DNA of 64,000 nt from an uncultured Opitutaceae bacterium (GTDB lineage Bacteria > Verrucomicrobiota > Verrucomicrobiia > Opitutales > Opitutaceae): the NCBI GenBank assembly GCA_937889545.1, contig CALAOT010000006.1:1-64000 (forward strand), given 5' to 3'. Below the pieces are notes generated by a model that did not search any database, was not told the origin of the DNA, and saw only the letters and a program-made list of their open reading frames with translations. Each line of letters opens with the position of its first letter. The stretch's first letter is position 1. Made by a program: the position numbers and the translations under genes. Of this stretch, positions 36,217 to 46,700 are shown piece by piece.

Positions 36217-36236
36217 GCGGCCTGCTGGCAGGCCGC
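36217..36236. terminator. Bidirectional hairpin terminator
   Basis: GCGGCCTGC-tg-GCAGGCCGC is a 9-bp perfect stem, in the 65-bp gap between the convergent CBM6 and Rid-like genes. In the plus direction it is followed by CGTTTC. Confidence 0.6.
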
Positions 36237-36245
36237 CGTTTCAAC

Positions 36246-37505
36246 TCAGACCGTTGCGACCGCCTCCATTTCCACCAGCAGGTCATGCCGGCAGACATCG
36301 GCCATAACACAGATCTTGGGGAACGCCGGGACCTTCAGCAGGCGGCTGACGCGGTTCCATGCCTCCCACGCGTCGCGGTCCTTGCAGAACAGCGTGGCCG
36401 AAGTGATGTTTGCCAGGCCCGCCCCCTGTTCCTCGAGGATCGCGGCGATGCACATCATCGTCTCCAGGCTCTGCAGCTCGGCATTGCCGCCGTGGACGCT
36501 CTCGCCCTCCGCGTTGATGCTTGCCGTGCCGGAGATGTGCACCGTCCGACGCCCTTCGATCTCGAACGCCATTCCCCGGGAAAACGCGGAACCGTAGTTG
36601 AACGAGGCGTCCTGGCGCGGGCTCCGGCAGATGGGAAGCGCGGCCGCGTACGCGGGCCCCTCGGTGTCCAACGCCAGCACGTCCATCAGGCACTCCTCGT
36701 CGCCTGAGCGCCCCTGGATGCCCGTGCTCGCCGGGAACGCGGCGCCGCCTTCCTTCCCAAACCCGGCCGGCTGGTAGTGCGCGGTCCGCACGCGGTTGAA
36801 CTCGCCGTACCACTCGAGCAGGCGGGCCAGGTAGATCCAGGTTCGCCGGACGTTTCGGTAATCCATCCCGTGGGCCCTCAGGCCGAGGCCGGCGTTGGTG
36901 AACATCTGGTCCGCCTGGGCGGGGGCGTCGCCGGCCAGCCCGCCTCCGGGTTTGATCCCGCGGACCGATGGCAGGTGCAGCATGCGGAAGCCGCGGCCGG
37001 TCCAGAGCCGGCCGGGCCCCGTCGCCGGATTCGCGACCGTCGTTACGCCGGTCCTGTTGTCGCGGGGCACGATGCCCCATATCTGCAGGCCGACAAAGTC
37101 GCCGCCCTTAAGGGGCGTGCCCTGGATCCACGTGACCGGCACGTTCAGGTCCAGCTCCTCCCTCCGGTAAGCCGCCTCGCGCCTCTTCAACACGGCGTCC
37201 TGGGCACCCGCCAGGCCATAGAATTTCTCCTGGATCGGCTGGATGCCCCGCTCGGCCACCGCTGCGGCCACCTGCGCCAGCAGCTCGTCGGTCCCGCCCT
37301 TGTCCGGCCCGACCGTTCCGGTCACGTAATATTCCGTGAAGGAAGCCCGCTCGGTCGCATGCACCTCGACGCGGCAGCCCGGTTGCGCTGCCCCGGGCTG
37401 GCGCTCCGGCTCTGGGCTAACGCGGAGGACCGCCTCGCCTTGAACCGCGATCGGCCTGATATCGTCCGAAGGCGTCTCGCATCGTGCTTGCTCGGTGGTT
37501 TTCAT
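36246..37505 (-). CDS. Two-domain Rid/YjgF-like protein
   Basis: A 419-residue protein. The C-terminal third has the RidA/YjgF fold with MAFEIEGRRTVHISGTASIN and SLETMMCIAAILEEQGAGLANITSATLF. The N-terminal half (FTEYYVTGTVGPDKGG, VAERGIQPIQEKFYG) resembles a second, diverged Rid-type domain. This pseudo-dimer build recalls chorismatases (FkbO/Hyg5 type) but the sequence match is not strong enough to assign that reaction. No signal peptide is seen. A TATAAT at 37544-37539 (minus strand) lies just upstream. Confidence 0.7.
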   Translation of the reverse strand: MKTTEQARCETPSDDIRPIAVQGEAVLRVSPEPERQPGAAQPGCRVEVHATERASFTEYYVTGTVGPDKGGTDELLAQVAAAVAERGIQPIQEKFYGLAGAQDAVLKRREAAYRREELDLNVPVTWIQGTPLKGGDFVGLQIWGIVPRDNRTGVTTVANPATGPGRLWTGRGFRMLHLPSVRGIKPGGGLAGDAPAQADQMFTNAGLGLRAHGMDYRNVRRTWIYLARLLEWYGEFNRVRTAHYQPAGFGKEGGAAFPASTGIQGRSGDEECLMDVLALDTEGPAYAAALPICRSPRQDASFNYGSAFSRGMAFEIEGRRTVHISGTASINAEGESVHGGNAELQSLETMMCIAAILEEQGAGLANITSATLFCKDRDAWEAWNRVSRLLKVPAFPKICVMADVCRHDLLVEMEAVATV

Positions 37506-37881
37506 GGCGCCGACCTGTCTGCTGGGGTTAGGTCTGGCATTATAAATTCATCTTTAGGATCAGGATGTGGTTTATTAGGCGCGGCCTGCCCGCAAGTGAG
37601 AAAATGGATTTTGGGACGAATCGCGGATATTCAGTGGTGAACCGCGATCCCTTTCTGGCGAATTTGCTCCATATTCCGACCGGATTTTTCCCTCGTCTCC
37701 GATTCCGGACAAGGTCCGACGGCAGCGCGGGGGCCAGGAATCCTCCGGTCGCACTGATCCTGCCGAAACCCTGCCGCCGGAGCCGGCCCGGGCCGGTCGC
37801 CCAAGGCCGACGGCTAAGGGGCCGCCCGACTGCGCCGGGAGGTGCCGAAACTGACGATGGCGAGCTGGAAGCGTTCCGCTC
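37506..37881. other. Intergenic region, 376 bp
   Basis: No credible gene. It is less GC-rich near the Rid-like gene, where a minus-strand TATAAT (37544-37539) could be its -10. The other end carries the hairpin after the radical-SAM gene (37862-37881). Confidence 0.45.
37862..37881 (-). terminator. Hairpin just after the radical-SAM gene
   Basis: On the minus strand GAGC-GGAA-cgc-TTCC-a-GCTC forms an 8-bp stem with one bulged base, immediately after the stop codon. No T-run follows, so this is only a candidate. Confidence 0.4.
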
Positions 37882-38856
37882 TCAAGATCCGCCGCAGACC
37901 TCGCAGCGGACCGGGGGCACGTCGCGCTGCGTGCGGTTCACCGTCTCCAGCCGTTCGCGCCGGGCGGCGAGGCAATGGGGACAAGCGGAGACCGACTCCA
38001 GCGCCCAGGTATCCGCGAAGACCCGGCCGCGGCCCAGCGCGAGCGCGGCCCGCTGGGCCGCCTCGAGCATCGCGAGGGTCGGCGGAACGAACTCGCCCGA
38101 CTCGCGGAGCCGCTCCATCGCGCCGTTGCCGGCGCGGGTTGGTATCAGCACGACCGCGCCCGCGCCGCACGCAAACGCGAACTCGGCCGATTTCACCGCC
38201 CATTCCAGACCCGACCGCTCGTCGAGGAAAGGCGGATTCACCAGGATGAACGCGCGCATCGCGATCCGCTCGGCCGCCAGGTATTCGGCGGCCCGCGCAA
38301 ACTGGGCCAGGTCGAACTTCTTGTTCAGCTTTTCCAGCACCCCCTGGTGCGCCGTCTCGAGTCCCAGGGCGACCTCGAGCGAACCGGCCAGCAGGTCGCG
38401 CAGCACCCTGGCCCGATCCCCGACGAGGAGCGGATGCGATTCCACCACGACCTGGCGCGCGAAAGCGATCCGCCGGGCGACCGGCGCGTAGTCGGCCGGG
38501 GGGATCGCCGCGGGATCGAAGAAGCTGCCGCTGTTGTAAAGCTTCACCTGCACCGGGAGGGCCCCCGAGTCCGACCATGTGCGGACCGCGAACTCGACCT
38601 GCCGTGGAATCGCCCCCTGCGGGACGGAATCGCGGGTGGTATCCTTCCACAGGTCGCACATCAGGCAGCGCCAGGGGCACTCGCGGTTGGTCAGCAACAC
38701 GACGCCGGAATCAACGACCGCGCCGGACGCCAGGCGCTCCCGTTCGAGGAAGACGCCATGGGGCGCGTCCGGATCGGGTGCAACGGGCCGCGCCGGACGT
38801 TGCGCGAGAATCCACGCGGTGCGGCCCCGCGCCGGGTACGCGGAGACCATTTCCAT
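37882..38856 (-). CDS. Radical-SAM protein of the TIGR01210/RaSEA-like family
   Basis: A 324-residue protein. The [4Fe-4S] cluster motif is CPWRCLMC (Cys about 60, 64, 67). Family-defining segments are KLYNSGSFFDPAAIP, VVVESHPLLV, LEVALGLETAHQGV and FILVNPPFL; two CxxC pairs at the C-terminus (CPHC, CEVC) look like a zinc site. Relatives in archaea (RaSEA) take part in archaeosine formation in tRNA; bacterial members have no settled role. Its start overlaps the stop of the upstream asparagine-synthetase-like gene (TGATG), so the two are translationally coupled and probably act together. Confidence 0.82.
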   Translation of the reverse strand: MEMVSAYPARGRTAWILAQRPARPVAPDPDAPHGVFLERERLASGAVVDSGVVLLTNRECPWRCLMCDLWKDTTRDSVPQGAIPRQVEFAVRTWSDSGALPVQVKLYNSGSFFDPAAIPPADYAPVARRIAFARQVVVESHPLLVGDRARVLRDLLAGSLEVALGLETAHQGVLEKLNKKFDLAQFARAAEYLAAERIAMRAFILVNPPFLDERSGLEWAVKSAEFAFACGAGAVVLIPTRAGNGAMERLRESGEFVPPTLAMLEAAQRAALALGRGRVFADTWALESVSACPHCLAARRERLETVNRTQRDVPPVRCEVCGGS

Positions 38857-40175
38857 CACTGATAGGTCGCGAGATACTGCCGGCGGTAGTCGGATTCCAG
38901 CGTGCCGAGCCGGCGGCGAAGGCGCTCGACGGGAATCGCCCCATGCTGGAACCGGCGCTTCGCGAAGATCGGCATGTCGACGCCGAAATGGGCCTTGATG
39001 CCGCGCCGGGCGACTTCGCCCTTGAGCGAGTAGAGCCGGTCGACCGACATGCTGCTGAGCGTCGCGAACGGGATGCCCTCGGCGACGGAGATGACGGCCG
39101 GCCGCGTGAAGGGGCTGAAGCCCTCGAACCCGCAGTGCCGGGCGGGTGCGTAGGTGCGCGCGTAACTGCGGCTGAGCCCGCCGCTGTAGGTGAGCGAATG
39201 CTTGATCCGGCCGACCCCCCAGCCCTCCTGGTAGAGCATCAGGTTGTTGACCACGCTGCGGATCGTCAGCTCGGGATTCTCCTCGATCGGATAGTCCTTC
39301 AGGTTCTCGTCGCCGCCGTCGCCGTCGACCAGGAACCGCCACTCCGGATAGCGGGCGCGGATGCCGCGGCAAAGGGCAAGCCCCATCGATGCGCACTCGA
39401 CGTCGAGAGGCTTGTAGTCCTCGAGGACGCGCAGCGTCTCCGCCGCGTCGAGCGACGCCGGATCGGCCTCGATCGTCTCCAGGAAGAGGCCGAGCCCGAG
39501 CCGGTCGAGGAAATCGCGCGCCTGGCGCAGGTCGGGGCCGTCGCCGAAGTTAAGGGTGAACGCCTTGAGCCGCGCCGGATTCAGGCCGAGCCTGCGCATC
39601 ACGTGGTAGACGGTGAGGAAGACGGAGCCGCTATCGACCCCGCCGGAGAAGCACACGCCGACCGGCTCGCGCTCCGGCAGGCCGCCGAGCCATTTCGCCG
39701 TTTCGTCCGCCAGGGCGCCGATGTAGCTCCGGCCGATCACGTCGAGGTCGGCCGGGAGAGCGTTGCGCGTGGGCGTAAAGAAGCGCGTGTAGGTGGGGTC
39801 GGGGTCGGGGCAGCCGACGAGCTGGAGCTCGACCACGTGGTGCGCAGGCACCATCCGCGTGTAGCTGGGGTGAAACTGCCGGTCCAGCCCCTCGCTCCGC
39901 AGATGCAGGTGGATCGTGTCGATCCGGTCGGAGACGATGAGCGCGGGGCCCTCGCGGCGCTTGGCGAGGAAGTAGCGCATCGGCCGGTCGAGCGAACGCG
40001 CCATCCGCACGCGCTTGCCCTCCCGCGCCACGAGCGCGAAGGAGCCGTCGATCTCACGGACCGCGTCGGCGGAGCCGTGCAGGATGCGCTCGCGGGCCTC
40101 CTCCACGGTCATGTTGCGCAGGCGAAGGGTTGCCGGATCGATCAGGTCGACGAGTCGTTCGATGTATTCGTCCAT
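38856..40175 (-). CDS. Asparagine-synthetase-like PP-loop protein lacking the glutaminase cysteine
   Basis: A 439-residue protein. The PP-loop ATPase motif SGGVDSGS (about 177-184) and a following GDGGDEN match the synthetase half of AsnB/beta-lactam synthetase. The N-terminal 110 residues (REIDGSFALVARE, MARSLDRPMRYFL, LIVSDRIDTI) keep the look of a class-II glutamine amidotransferase fold, but there is no N-terminal Cys: the protein begins MDEYIERLV. It should adenylate a carboxylate and use ammonia or another amine rather than glutamine. The substrate is unknown. It is coupled to the radical-SAM gene. Confidence 0.8.
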   Translation of the reverse strand: MDEYIERLVDLIDPATLRLRNMTVEEARERILHGSADAVREIDGSFALVAREGKRVRMARSLDRPMRYFLAKRREGPALIVSDRIDTIHLHLRSEGLDRQFHPSYTRMVPAHHVVELQLVGCPDPDPTYTRFFTPTRNALPADLDVIGRSYIGALADETAKWLGGLPEREPVGVCFSGGVDSGSVFLTVYHVMRRLGLNPARLKAFTLNFGDGPDLRQARDFLDRLGLGLFLETIEADPASLDAAETLRVLEDYKPLDVECASMGLALCRGIRARYPEWRFLVDGDGGDENLKDYPIEENPELTIRSVVNNLMLYQEGWGVGRIKHSLTYSGGLSRSYARTYAPARHCGFEGFSPFTRPAVISVAEGIPFATLSSMSVDRLYSLKGEVARRGIKAHFGVDMPIFAKRRFQHGAIPVERLRRRLGTLESDYRRQYLATYQ

Positions 40176-40203
40176 GGAAGGAGGGGGAAGTCGGGGTTGA
40201 TCA

Positions 40204-40231
40204 CCGGTGCCACCGGAGTGGATCGCGATCC
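40204..40231. promoter_or_regulatory. Palindromes in the divergent promoter region
   Basis: CCGGT-gcc-ACCGG (40204-40216) and the perfect 12-bp palindrome GGATCGCGATCC (40220-40231) lie close together in the 255-bp gap between the asparagine-synthetase-like gene and the FG-GAP gene. Candidate regulator sites only. Confidence 0.3.
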
Positions 40232-40430
40232 GGAATGCGGGCGGATGCCGGACCGAACGCGCAACCGTACTGCGCGCTGTTCGCAGGACAAGGCGAAACG
40301 ATCCGGGAGGCGCGGCGGCGAAAATCATTCCGGCGACTGGCCCCGCGTTTGTGGCGATTCGCCCCTTTTCTATTACGCGCCCGACGAATGACAGTTGTTG
40401 AACCGCGTTCCTTTTATTAACGAGAGGAGT

Positions 40431-43400
40431 ATGTCCAAGCGCCTGATCTGGGTATGCGGAGCGTTTCTGGCGGTCGCGATCGCCACGGGCGTCTTTTGGC
40501 TTCGCCGGCCCTCGTCATCGTCCGGCGCGTTCACGCGGCTGATGAATCGCGGCAACGGCCTGCTGGAAAAGGGCGATGCGGCCGTCGCGATCGGCGTCTA
40601 CACCCAGGCTCTCCGGCTCTCGCCGGGGAGCACCGATGTCCGGCTCAACCTGGCCAACGCCTTTCTGCTGGCCGACCGGCCGGACGACGCGGCGCGGATG
40701 TGCCGGCAGACGCTCGAGCTCGATTCCAACAGCGCGGCGGCGTACTACCTGCTGGGCTGCGCGCTTCTCCGGGCGAACCGGCCCGAGCCGGCGGCGGAGG
40801 CCTTCCAACAGTCGTGGAAGATCGAGCCAGCGGTGCCGGCGCTCGATTTCCAGATGGGCATGGCGCAGGAGGAGCTCGGACAGATCCCCGACGCGATCCG
40901 CGATTTCGAGGGCGTGATCCGGGCCGTGCCCGACCATCCGTCGGCGCATTACCAGCTGAGCCGGCTTTACCGGAGGATCGACCGAACCGGCGACGCGGCG
41001 CGCGAGCTGGAGGAGCACCGAAGAATCCAGACCCGCTTGTCCAGCCCGGTCATCACCGTGGCCGCGCTGGAAAGCTGCCAGTACACCCGGCCGCTTTCGC
41101 CGTTCGTCCTGAGCCAGCCGGATCCGCACGGGAATGCGGTCCGTTTCGTGGAGGAGACCGCCGCGGCGTTTGGCGCGCTGGCGACCGGTTGCCGGGGTCC
41201 GCTGGCCGTCATCGATTATGATCACGACGGGCGCCCGAGCATTTTCGCACAGGAGGCGGGCGGCGGTTTTCTCCTGCTCGACGACCGCGGCGGCCATTTC
41301 TCGGCGCTCGGCCGGCCGCTGCCCGCGCCCGCCGGGGCCGGGTACCGCGTCGCCCTGACCGGAGACCTGGACAACGACGGCTTCGACGACGTGGTCGTGC
41401 TCGGCGAGCAGGATTCGCGCGTGTTCAAGTTCTACGCGCACGGCCGGATCCGCGACGCGACCCGCGCGGCGGGGCTCGAGGGACTCAAGGCGAGCGCCGG
41501 CCTTCTGGCCGACCTCGATTTCACCGGGAACCTGGACCTGGTCGTGGTGCAGCCGGGCGGGGCCGGCCTCGGCCTGTACCGCAATCTCGGCAACTTCTAT
41601 TTCGACGGCAACTGGAACGACTCCGGGCTGCCAAGGGCGTTTGCGGGCGCCGCGCAGGTGATGACGGATGACTGGAGCAACGAGGGCCTGCCGGGGGTGT
41701 TCATCGCGCGCGCGGACGCCGCTCCCGTGTTCTATGCGAAAAAGCGCGCGGCGGCGTTCACGGCGAGCAACCTGGCCCAGGGGTGGCCCACCGGGGCGGT
41801 GATGGCCACGGGCGACCTCGGCAACGACCTCCACCCGGAGGCGGTGATCGCGACGGCCACCGCGCTCGAGGTCATCGGTCGCGACCAAAGCCGTAGGGTG
41901 AGCCTGCCGCTCAACGGCTTTCAAGTCTCGGGGCTGCTGCTGGAGGACTACGACAACGACGGCTGGCTCGACCTCTTCGCCTACGGCAGCAGAGGCGTGC
42001 GGGTCTGGCGCAACGCCGGCCACGCCGGATTCACCGACGTGACGAAGGAACTCGGGCTGGACCGCGTCGGCCCGGTTGACGGGATGGTCGCCGCCGACTT
42101 CGGCGGCAACGGGGACATCGACCTGGTGACGAGCTCGGACGCCGGGCTGCGCTTCTGGCGGAACGACGGCGGCAATCGGAACCTGCAGCTGAAGCTGCGC
42201 CTCGCCGGCAACCGCTCCAACACGAGCTCGTTGGGGGTCCGCGTCGAGGTGCTGGCGGGCGACTGGCGCACCAGCCGCACGGTCCGGCGGATTCCGCTGG
42301 AGATCGGGGTCGGGCAGCACCGGCAGCTCGACGCGCTCAAGGTGCACTGGTTCGACCTGTCCACGGCGCAGGTCGACGTGCCGGTCGGGCGGGACGTGCA
42401 TACGGTGACCGAGCCGACGCTCCCGAGCGGCTCCTGCCCATATCTGTACGCGTGGGACGGGCATGCGTTCGCGTTCGTGACGGACATCCTCGGCGCCGCC
42501 CCGCTCGGACTGCCGCAGAACGAGAAACGGTACGTGCCGGCCGACTCGGAGGAGCTGCTGGCGCTCGGCGATGAAACGAGGTTCCCGCCGCGGAACGGCG
42601 CCTACGAAATCCGCATCACCGACGAGCTGCGCGAAGTGCTTTACCTGGACGAGGCCCGGCTTATCGCCGTCGACCACCCGGCAGGCACGGTCGTCCACCC
42701 GACCAGCAAGATGCGCGCCGCCCCGCCGTTCCCGCCGCACGAGCTGTGGACGCTGCGTCCGCTCGCCGCGCCCCGGCAAGCGGTGCGCAGCGACGGCCTC
42801 GACGTGACGGAGGCGCTGGCCCGGGTCGACAACCAGATGGTCTCCCCGGTGCGGCTGCGCCGGCCGCAACTGCGCGGGCTGGCCGAGCCGTTTTCGGTCA
42901 CGCTCGATTTCGGCCCGCTGCCGGTGACGCGTCCATTGGTGCTGGCGCTGACGGGCTGGCTCCATTTCGGCGGCGGGATGGCCAACATCGCCGCGTCGCT
43001 GGATCCGACGCTGCCGTACCCCTTCCCCGTGCTCGAGGCGGAGCTCGCGGACGGAACCTGGCGGAATGTGGACGTCGAGGTCGGAACCCCCGCCGGCAAG
43101 ACCAAGACCATCCTCGTTGACCTGGAGAACAGGCTGCCCTCCGGGACGCAGCGGCTCCGGCTGTCCACCGCCTTCGAGATCTACTGGGATTGCGCGCTGC
43201 TGTGCGAGAAGGCCGGTGCGGCGGACACGCGCGACTACAACCTGCAACCCGAGCGCACCGACCTGCGCTGGCGCGGGTACAGCCGCTTCGCCGACCTGCC
43301 GCCGTCGCTTCCCCTCACGCCGGTCTACGCGGAAGTCTCGCCGACGCCGCCGTGGGACCGGACGCCGGCCGGCTGGTTCACCCGGTACGGCGCGGTGGGG

Positions 43401-43733
43401 GATCTCGTGGCGCGGCGCGACGACCGGCTGGTGCTGCTCGACGGCGGCGATGAACTGGCGCTGTCGTTCGACGCCGCGCGGCTGCCGCCGCCGGCGCCGG
43501 GCATGGCGCGCGACTTTTTCCTGCACGTGGTCGGATGGGACAAGGACGCCGACTTCCACGTGGGACAGGGCTGGCAGCTCGAACCGTTGCCGTTCCAGGG
43601 GATGGACGACCAGGCCTACGGGCGCGAGCCGAGGCCCGGCCGGATCGACGACTCCTGGATCAAGGCGTGCAACACCCGCTGGGTCGGCCCGGTCTTGGTG
43701 AGCCCGGGCGGCAAGGTGCGCCAGACCCCCTGA
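40431..43733 (+). CDS. Membrane-anchored TPR + FG-GAP/VCBS protein
   Basis: A 1100-residue protein. An N-terminal hydrophobic helix (about 3-22) anchors or exports it. TPR repeats fill about 35-210 (LMNRGNGLLEKGDAAVAIGVYTQALRLSP). Next comes a seven-bladed FG-GAP/VCBS propeller with calcium-binding DxDxDG loops (DYDHDGRPS, GDLDNDGFDDVV, DYDNDGWLDLF), then a C-terminal beta region (LYAWDGHAFAFVTDILG) seen in CRTAC1-like proteins. ATG 40431 follows GAGAGGAG directly. It is divergent from the asparagine-synthetase-like gene and opens the long run of exported proteins. Likely a surface adhesion or scaffold protein. Confidence 0.85.
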   Translation: MSKRLIWVCGAFLAVAIATGVFWLRRPSSSSGAFTRLMNRGNGLLEKGDAAVAIGVYTQALRLSPGSTDVRLNLANAFLLADRPDDAARMCRQTLELDSNSAAAYYLLGCALLRANRPEPAAEAFQQSWKIEPAVPALDFQMGMAQEELGQIPDAIRDFEGVIRAVPDHPSAHYQLSRLYRRIDRTGDAARELEEHRRIQTRLSSPVITVAALESCQYTRPLSPFVLSQPDPHGNAVRFVEETAAAFGALATGCRGPLAVIDYDHDGRPSIFAQEAGGGFLLLDDRGGHFSALGRPLPAPAGAGYRVALTGDLDNDGFDDVVVLGEQDSRVFKFYAHGRIRDATRAAGLEGLKASAGLLADLDFTGNLDLVVVQPGGAGLGLYRNLGNFYFDGNWNDSGLPRAFAGAAQVMTDDWSNEGLPGVFIARADAAPVFYAKKRAAAFTASNLAQGWPTGAVMATGDLGNDLHPEAVIATATALEVIGRDQSRRVSLPLNGFQVSGLLLEDYDNDGWLDLFAYGSRGVRVWRNAGHAGFTDVTKELGLDRVGPVDGMVAADFGGNGDIDLVTSSDAGLRFWRNDGGNRNLQLKLRLAGNRSNTSSLGVRVEVLAGDWRTSRTVRRIPLEIGVGQHRQLDALKVHWFDLSTAQVDVPVGRDVHTVTEPTLPSGSCPYLYAWDGHAFAFVTDILGAAPLGLPQNEKRYVPADSEELLALGDETRFPPRNGAYEIRITDELREVLYLDEARLIAVDHPAGTVVHPTSKMRAAPPFPPHELWTLRPLAAPRQAVRSDGLDVTEALARVDNQMVSPVRLRRPQLRGLAEPFSVTLDFGPLPVTRPLVLALTGWLHFGGGMANIAASLDPTLPYPFPVLEAELADGTWRNVDVEVGTPAGKTKTILVDLENRLPSGTQRLRLSTAFEIYWDCALLCEKAGAADTRDYNLQPERTDLRWRGYSRFADLPPSLPLTPVYAEVSPTPPWDRTPAGWFTRYGAVGDLVARRDDRLVLLDGGDELALSFDAARLPPPAPGMARDFFLHVVGWDKDADFHVGQGWQLEPLPFQGMDDQAYGREPRPGRIDDSWIKACNTRWVGPVLVSPGGKVRQTP

Positions 43734-43739
43734 AGCGTC

Positions 43740-46700
43740 ATGCAAGGCGCGACACGTCTCCCCAGGTTCGGCCGGGTGCGGCCTGGGACTCGCTCCGGCG
43801 CGGTGCTGGCCGGGGTGCTGGCGGTGCTTGCCTTCGGCTGCTCCGGGACCCGGGCCGCGGCCGATCCGGGCCCGGCATCCGCCGGCGGCATCGAGGAGCA
43901 GCCGCTCGCCCCGCGATCAGGCCCGCGCGGCAAGACCCTCTTCACGGTCATCCCCCCCGAGGAAAGCGGCGTTCGCACCGAGAACACTTACGACGACCCG
44001 GAGATATGGGGCCGGCTTTCGCGCGAGTTCGACCTCGGGGCGGTCGGCACCGGGGTGGCCATCGGCGACTACGACAACGACGGCCTTCCGGACATCTTTG
44101 TCGTGAGCAAGACCGGGAGCTGCCGGCTCTTTCACAATCTCGGCAACTGGAAGTTCGAGGACGTCACGGAAAAGGCCGGGGTCGGCGACCACGGCGCGGC
44201 CGCCCGGATCTGGAAGCAGGGCGCGACGTTCGTCGACGTGAACAATGACGGGCTGCTGGACATCTACGTCTGCCGGTTCAATGCGCCGAACCTGCTCTAC
44301 ATCAACCAGGGAGACGGCACGTTCAAGGAGGAGGCGCACGCGTACGGGCTCGACGTGACGGACGGCAGCGTCATGGCCTACTTCTACGACTACGATCGCG
44401 ACGGCTGGCTCGATGTCTTCATCCAGACCAATGTGCTCGACGCGGCGGCCCATCCGGAGGGTCAGCGGGACTATCTCTTCCACAACAACCGCAACGGCAC
44501 GTTCACCAACGTGACGGACCGCGCCGGCGTCGTCCCGGGGCGGGCGCACGGGAACTCGGCGGTCTGGTGGGACTTCGATGGCGACGGCTGGCCGGGCCTG
44601 TATGTCGCGAACGACTTCGATGTGCCCGATGCGCTGTACCGCAACAACCGCGACGGCACGTTCACGGATGTCATCGCCCACCTCGTGCCGCACACGCCCT
44701 ATTCGTCGATGGGCTCGGACCTCTGCGACGTGAACAACGACGGCCGGCTCGGCCTGTTCGTCGCGGACATGGCGGCGGCCGACCACGTCGGTGACCAACG
44801 CGCGATGGCGGCATCACGGGCGCGGATGCGCGTTCCCGAGGAAGGCTCGGGGGAAGTCCGCCAGTTTCCCTGCAACGCCCTCTACCTGAACACCGGGGCC
44901 GGCCGGTGCCTGGAGGCGGCGCACCTCGCCGGGTTGGACGCGACCGACTGGACCTGGTCGCCTCTCTGGGAGGACCTGGACAACGACGGGCGGCTCGACC
45001 TGTTTGTCACGAACGGGATGTATCGGGAGATCCACAACCAGGACCTGATCGCGCGCCGGACCATGGCCGGCAGCGTGCTCGCCGGCGGGCAGATCGTGCG
45101 GAACAGCCCGGTGTTCGCCAACAGACACCTCGCGTTCCGCAACCTGGGCGGCCTGCGCTTCGAAAACGTCTCGAGCGCCTGGGGGCTCGACCAGAAGGGG
45201 GTGAGCTTCGGGGCTGCCCTCGGCGACCTCGGCGGCGATGGCAACATGGACCTGGTGTACAGCAATTACCAAGGGGGGGTGACGCTGCTGCGCAACAACG
45301 GCGACACCGGGCACCGGGTCATCTGCGCGCTGCGCGGCACCCGGTCCAACCGGTTCGGCGTCGGGGCGAAGGTGACGCTCGAAAGCGTGGCGGGCATCCA
45401 GGCCCGGTCCCTGACGCTCGGGCGCGGGTTCATGTCGAGCAGCGAGCCGATCGTTCATTTCGGACTGGGAGAGGATGCGTTGATCCGGCGGCTTACGGTG
45501 TCGTGGCCGAGCGGCGCGGTGCAGGCGTTTGAGAACCTTCCTGCTGATCGACGGTTCACGATCACCGAACCCTCGGCGCCGCCGGCGGCGCCGGCGCCGG
45601 CGCCGCCGGCAATCCGGCCTGAGCCCCAGTTCACCGAAACGAGCCAGGGCGCCCATCTATCCTGGACGGCGGCCGAGGACTCCTACGACGAGTTCCTCGA
45701 CCAGCGGCTGCTCCCGGCGGGGTTCAACCGCCGCGGACCGGCGGTCGCCGTGGGCGACCTCGACGGCAGCGGACGCGACGGAGTGTGCATCGGAGGGACC
45801 ACGCGGGAGGCCCGGCGGGTCCTCCTGCCGCAGGGCGCTGAGGCGTGGGCGCCCGCGGCTTCGCCGGCGTTGGCCGCGCCGCCCGCCGTGGATGACGGGC
45901 CGCTCTTGCTGTTCGACGCCACCGGCGAAGGCCGGGCGGACCTGCTCGTCACGGCCGGCGGAGCCAGTCAGCCCGCGGGCGCGCCCGAGTACCAGCCGCG
46001 CCTGTTCCTGAATGACGGGCACGGACAATTCCGGCCGGCGCCGGATGGCACGCTCCCGCCGCTGTCCATCAGCGCCGGCGCGGTCTGCGCCGCCGACTTC
46101 GACCACAGCGGCCGCCTGGGGTTGTTCATCGGGGGGAGGGTCTCGCCCGGACTTTACCCGGCGGCGCCGCAGAGCGCGCTGCTGGCAAGCCGCGGGGGGA
46201 AGTTCGTGGACGTCACCGATGCCGTGGCCCCGATGCTGCGCAACGTCGGCATGGTCACCGCTGCACTCTGGAGCGACGTCGACGGCGACGGCTGGCCGGA
46301 CCTGTTGCTGACGCTCGAATGGGGTCAGGTGAAGTATTTCCACAATGCCGGCGGCAAGAGGTTCGAGGACTGGACGGAGAAGGCGGGCTTCGCCTCGGCG
46401 GGCACGGGCTGGTGGCGGTCGATCGCGACGGCGGACTTCAACGGCGATGGACGCCCCGATTACGTGGTGGGAAACGTGGGCCTGAACACGCAATACCGCG
46501 CCGATCCGGAACATCCTGCGTTGCTCTTCTGCGGTGACTTTGCCGGCCGCGGCTCCGACGAGATCGTCGAGGCGTATTACGAGAACGGCCAGCTGTATCC
46601 GTGGCGCAGCCGCACGGACCTCGGCGCCGCGATTCCTTCCGTGCTCCGGCGCTACCGATGGAACAACGATTACGCCCGCGCGACGCTGCCGGAGATCCTG

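Noticed and set aside
40515-43745. Minus-strand open frame of 1076 codons
   Set aside because: Exact mirror of the TPR/FG-GAP gene; the repeats on the plus strand explain the openness.
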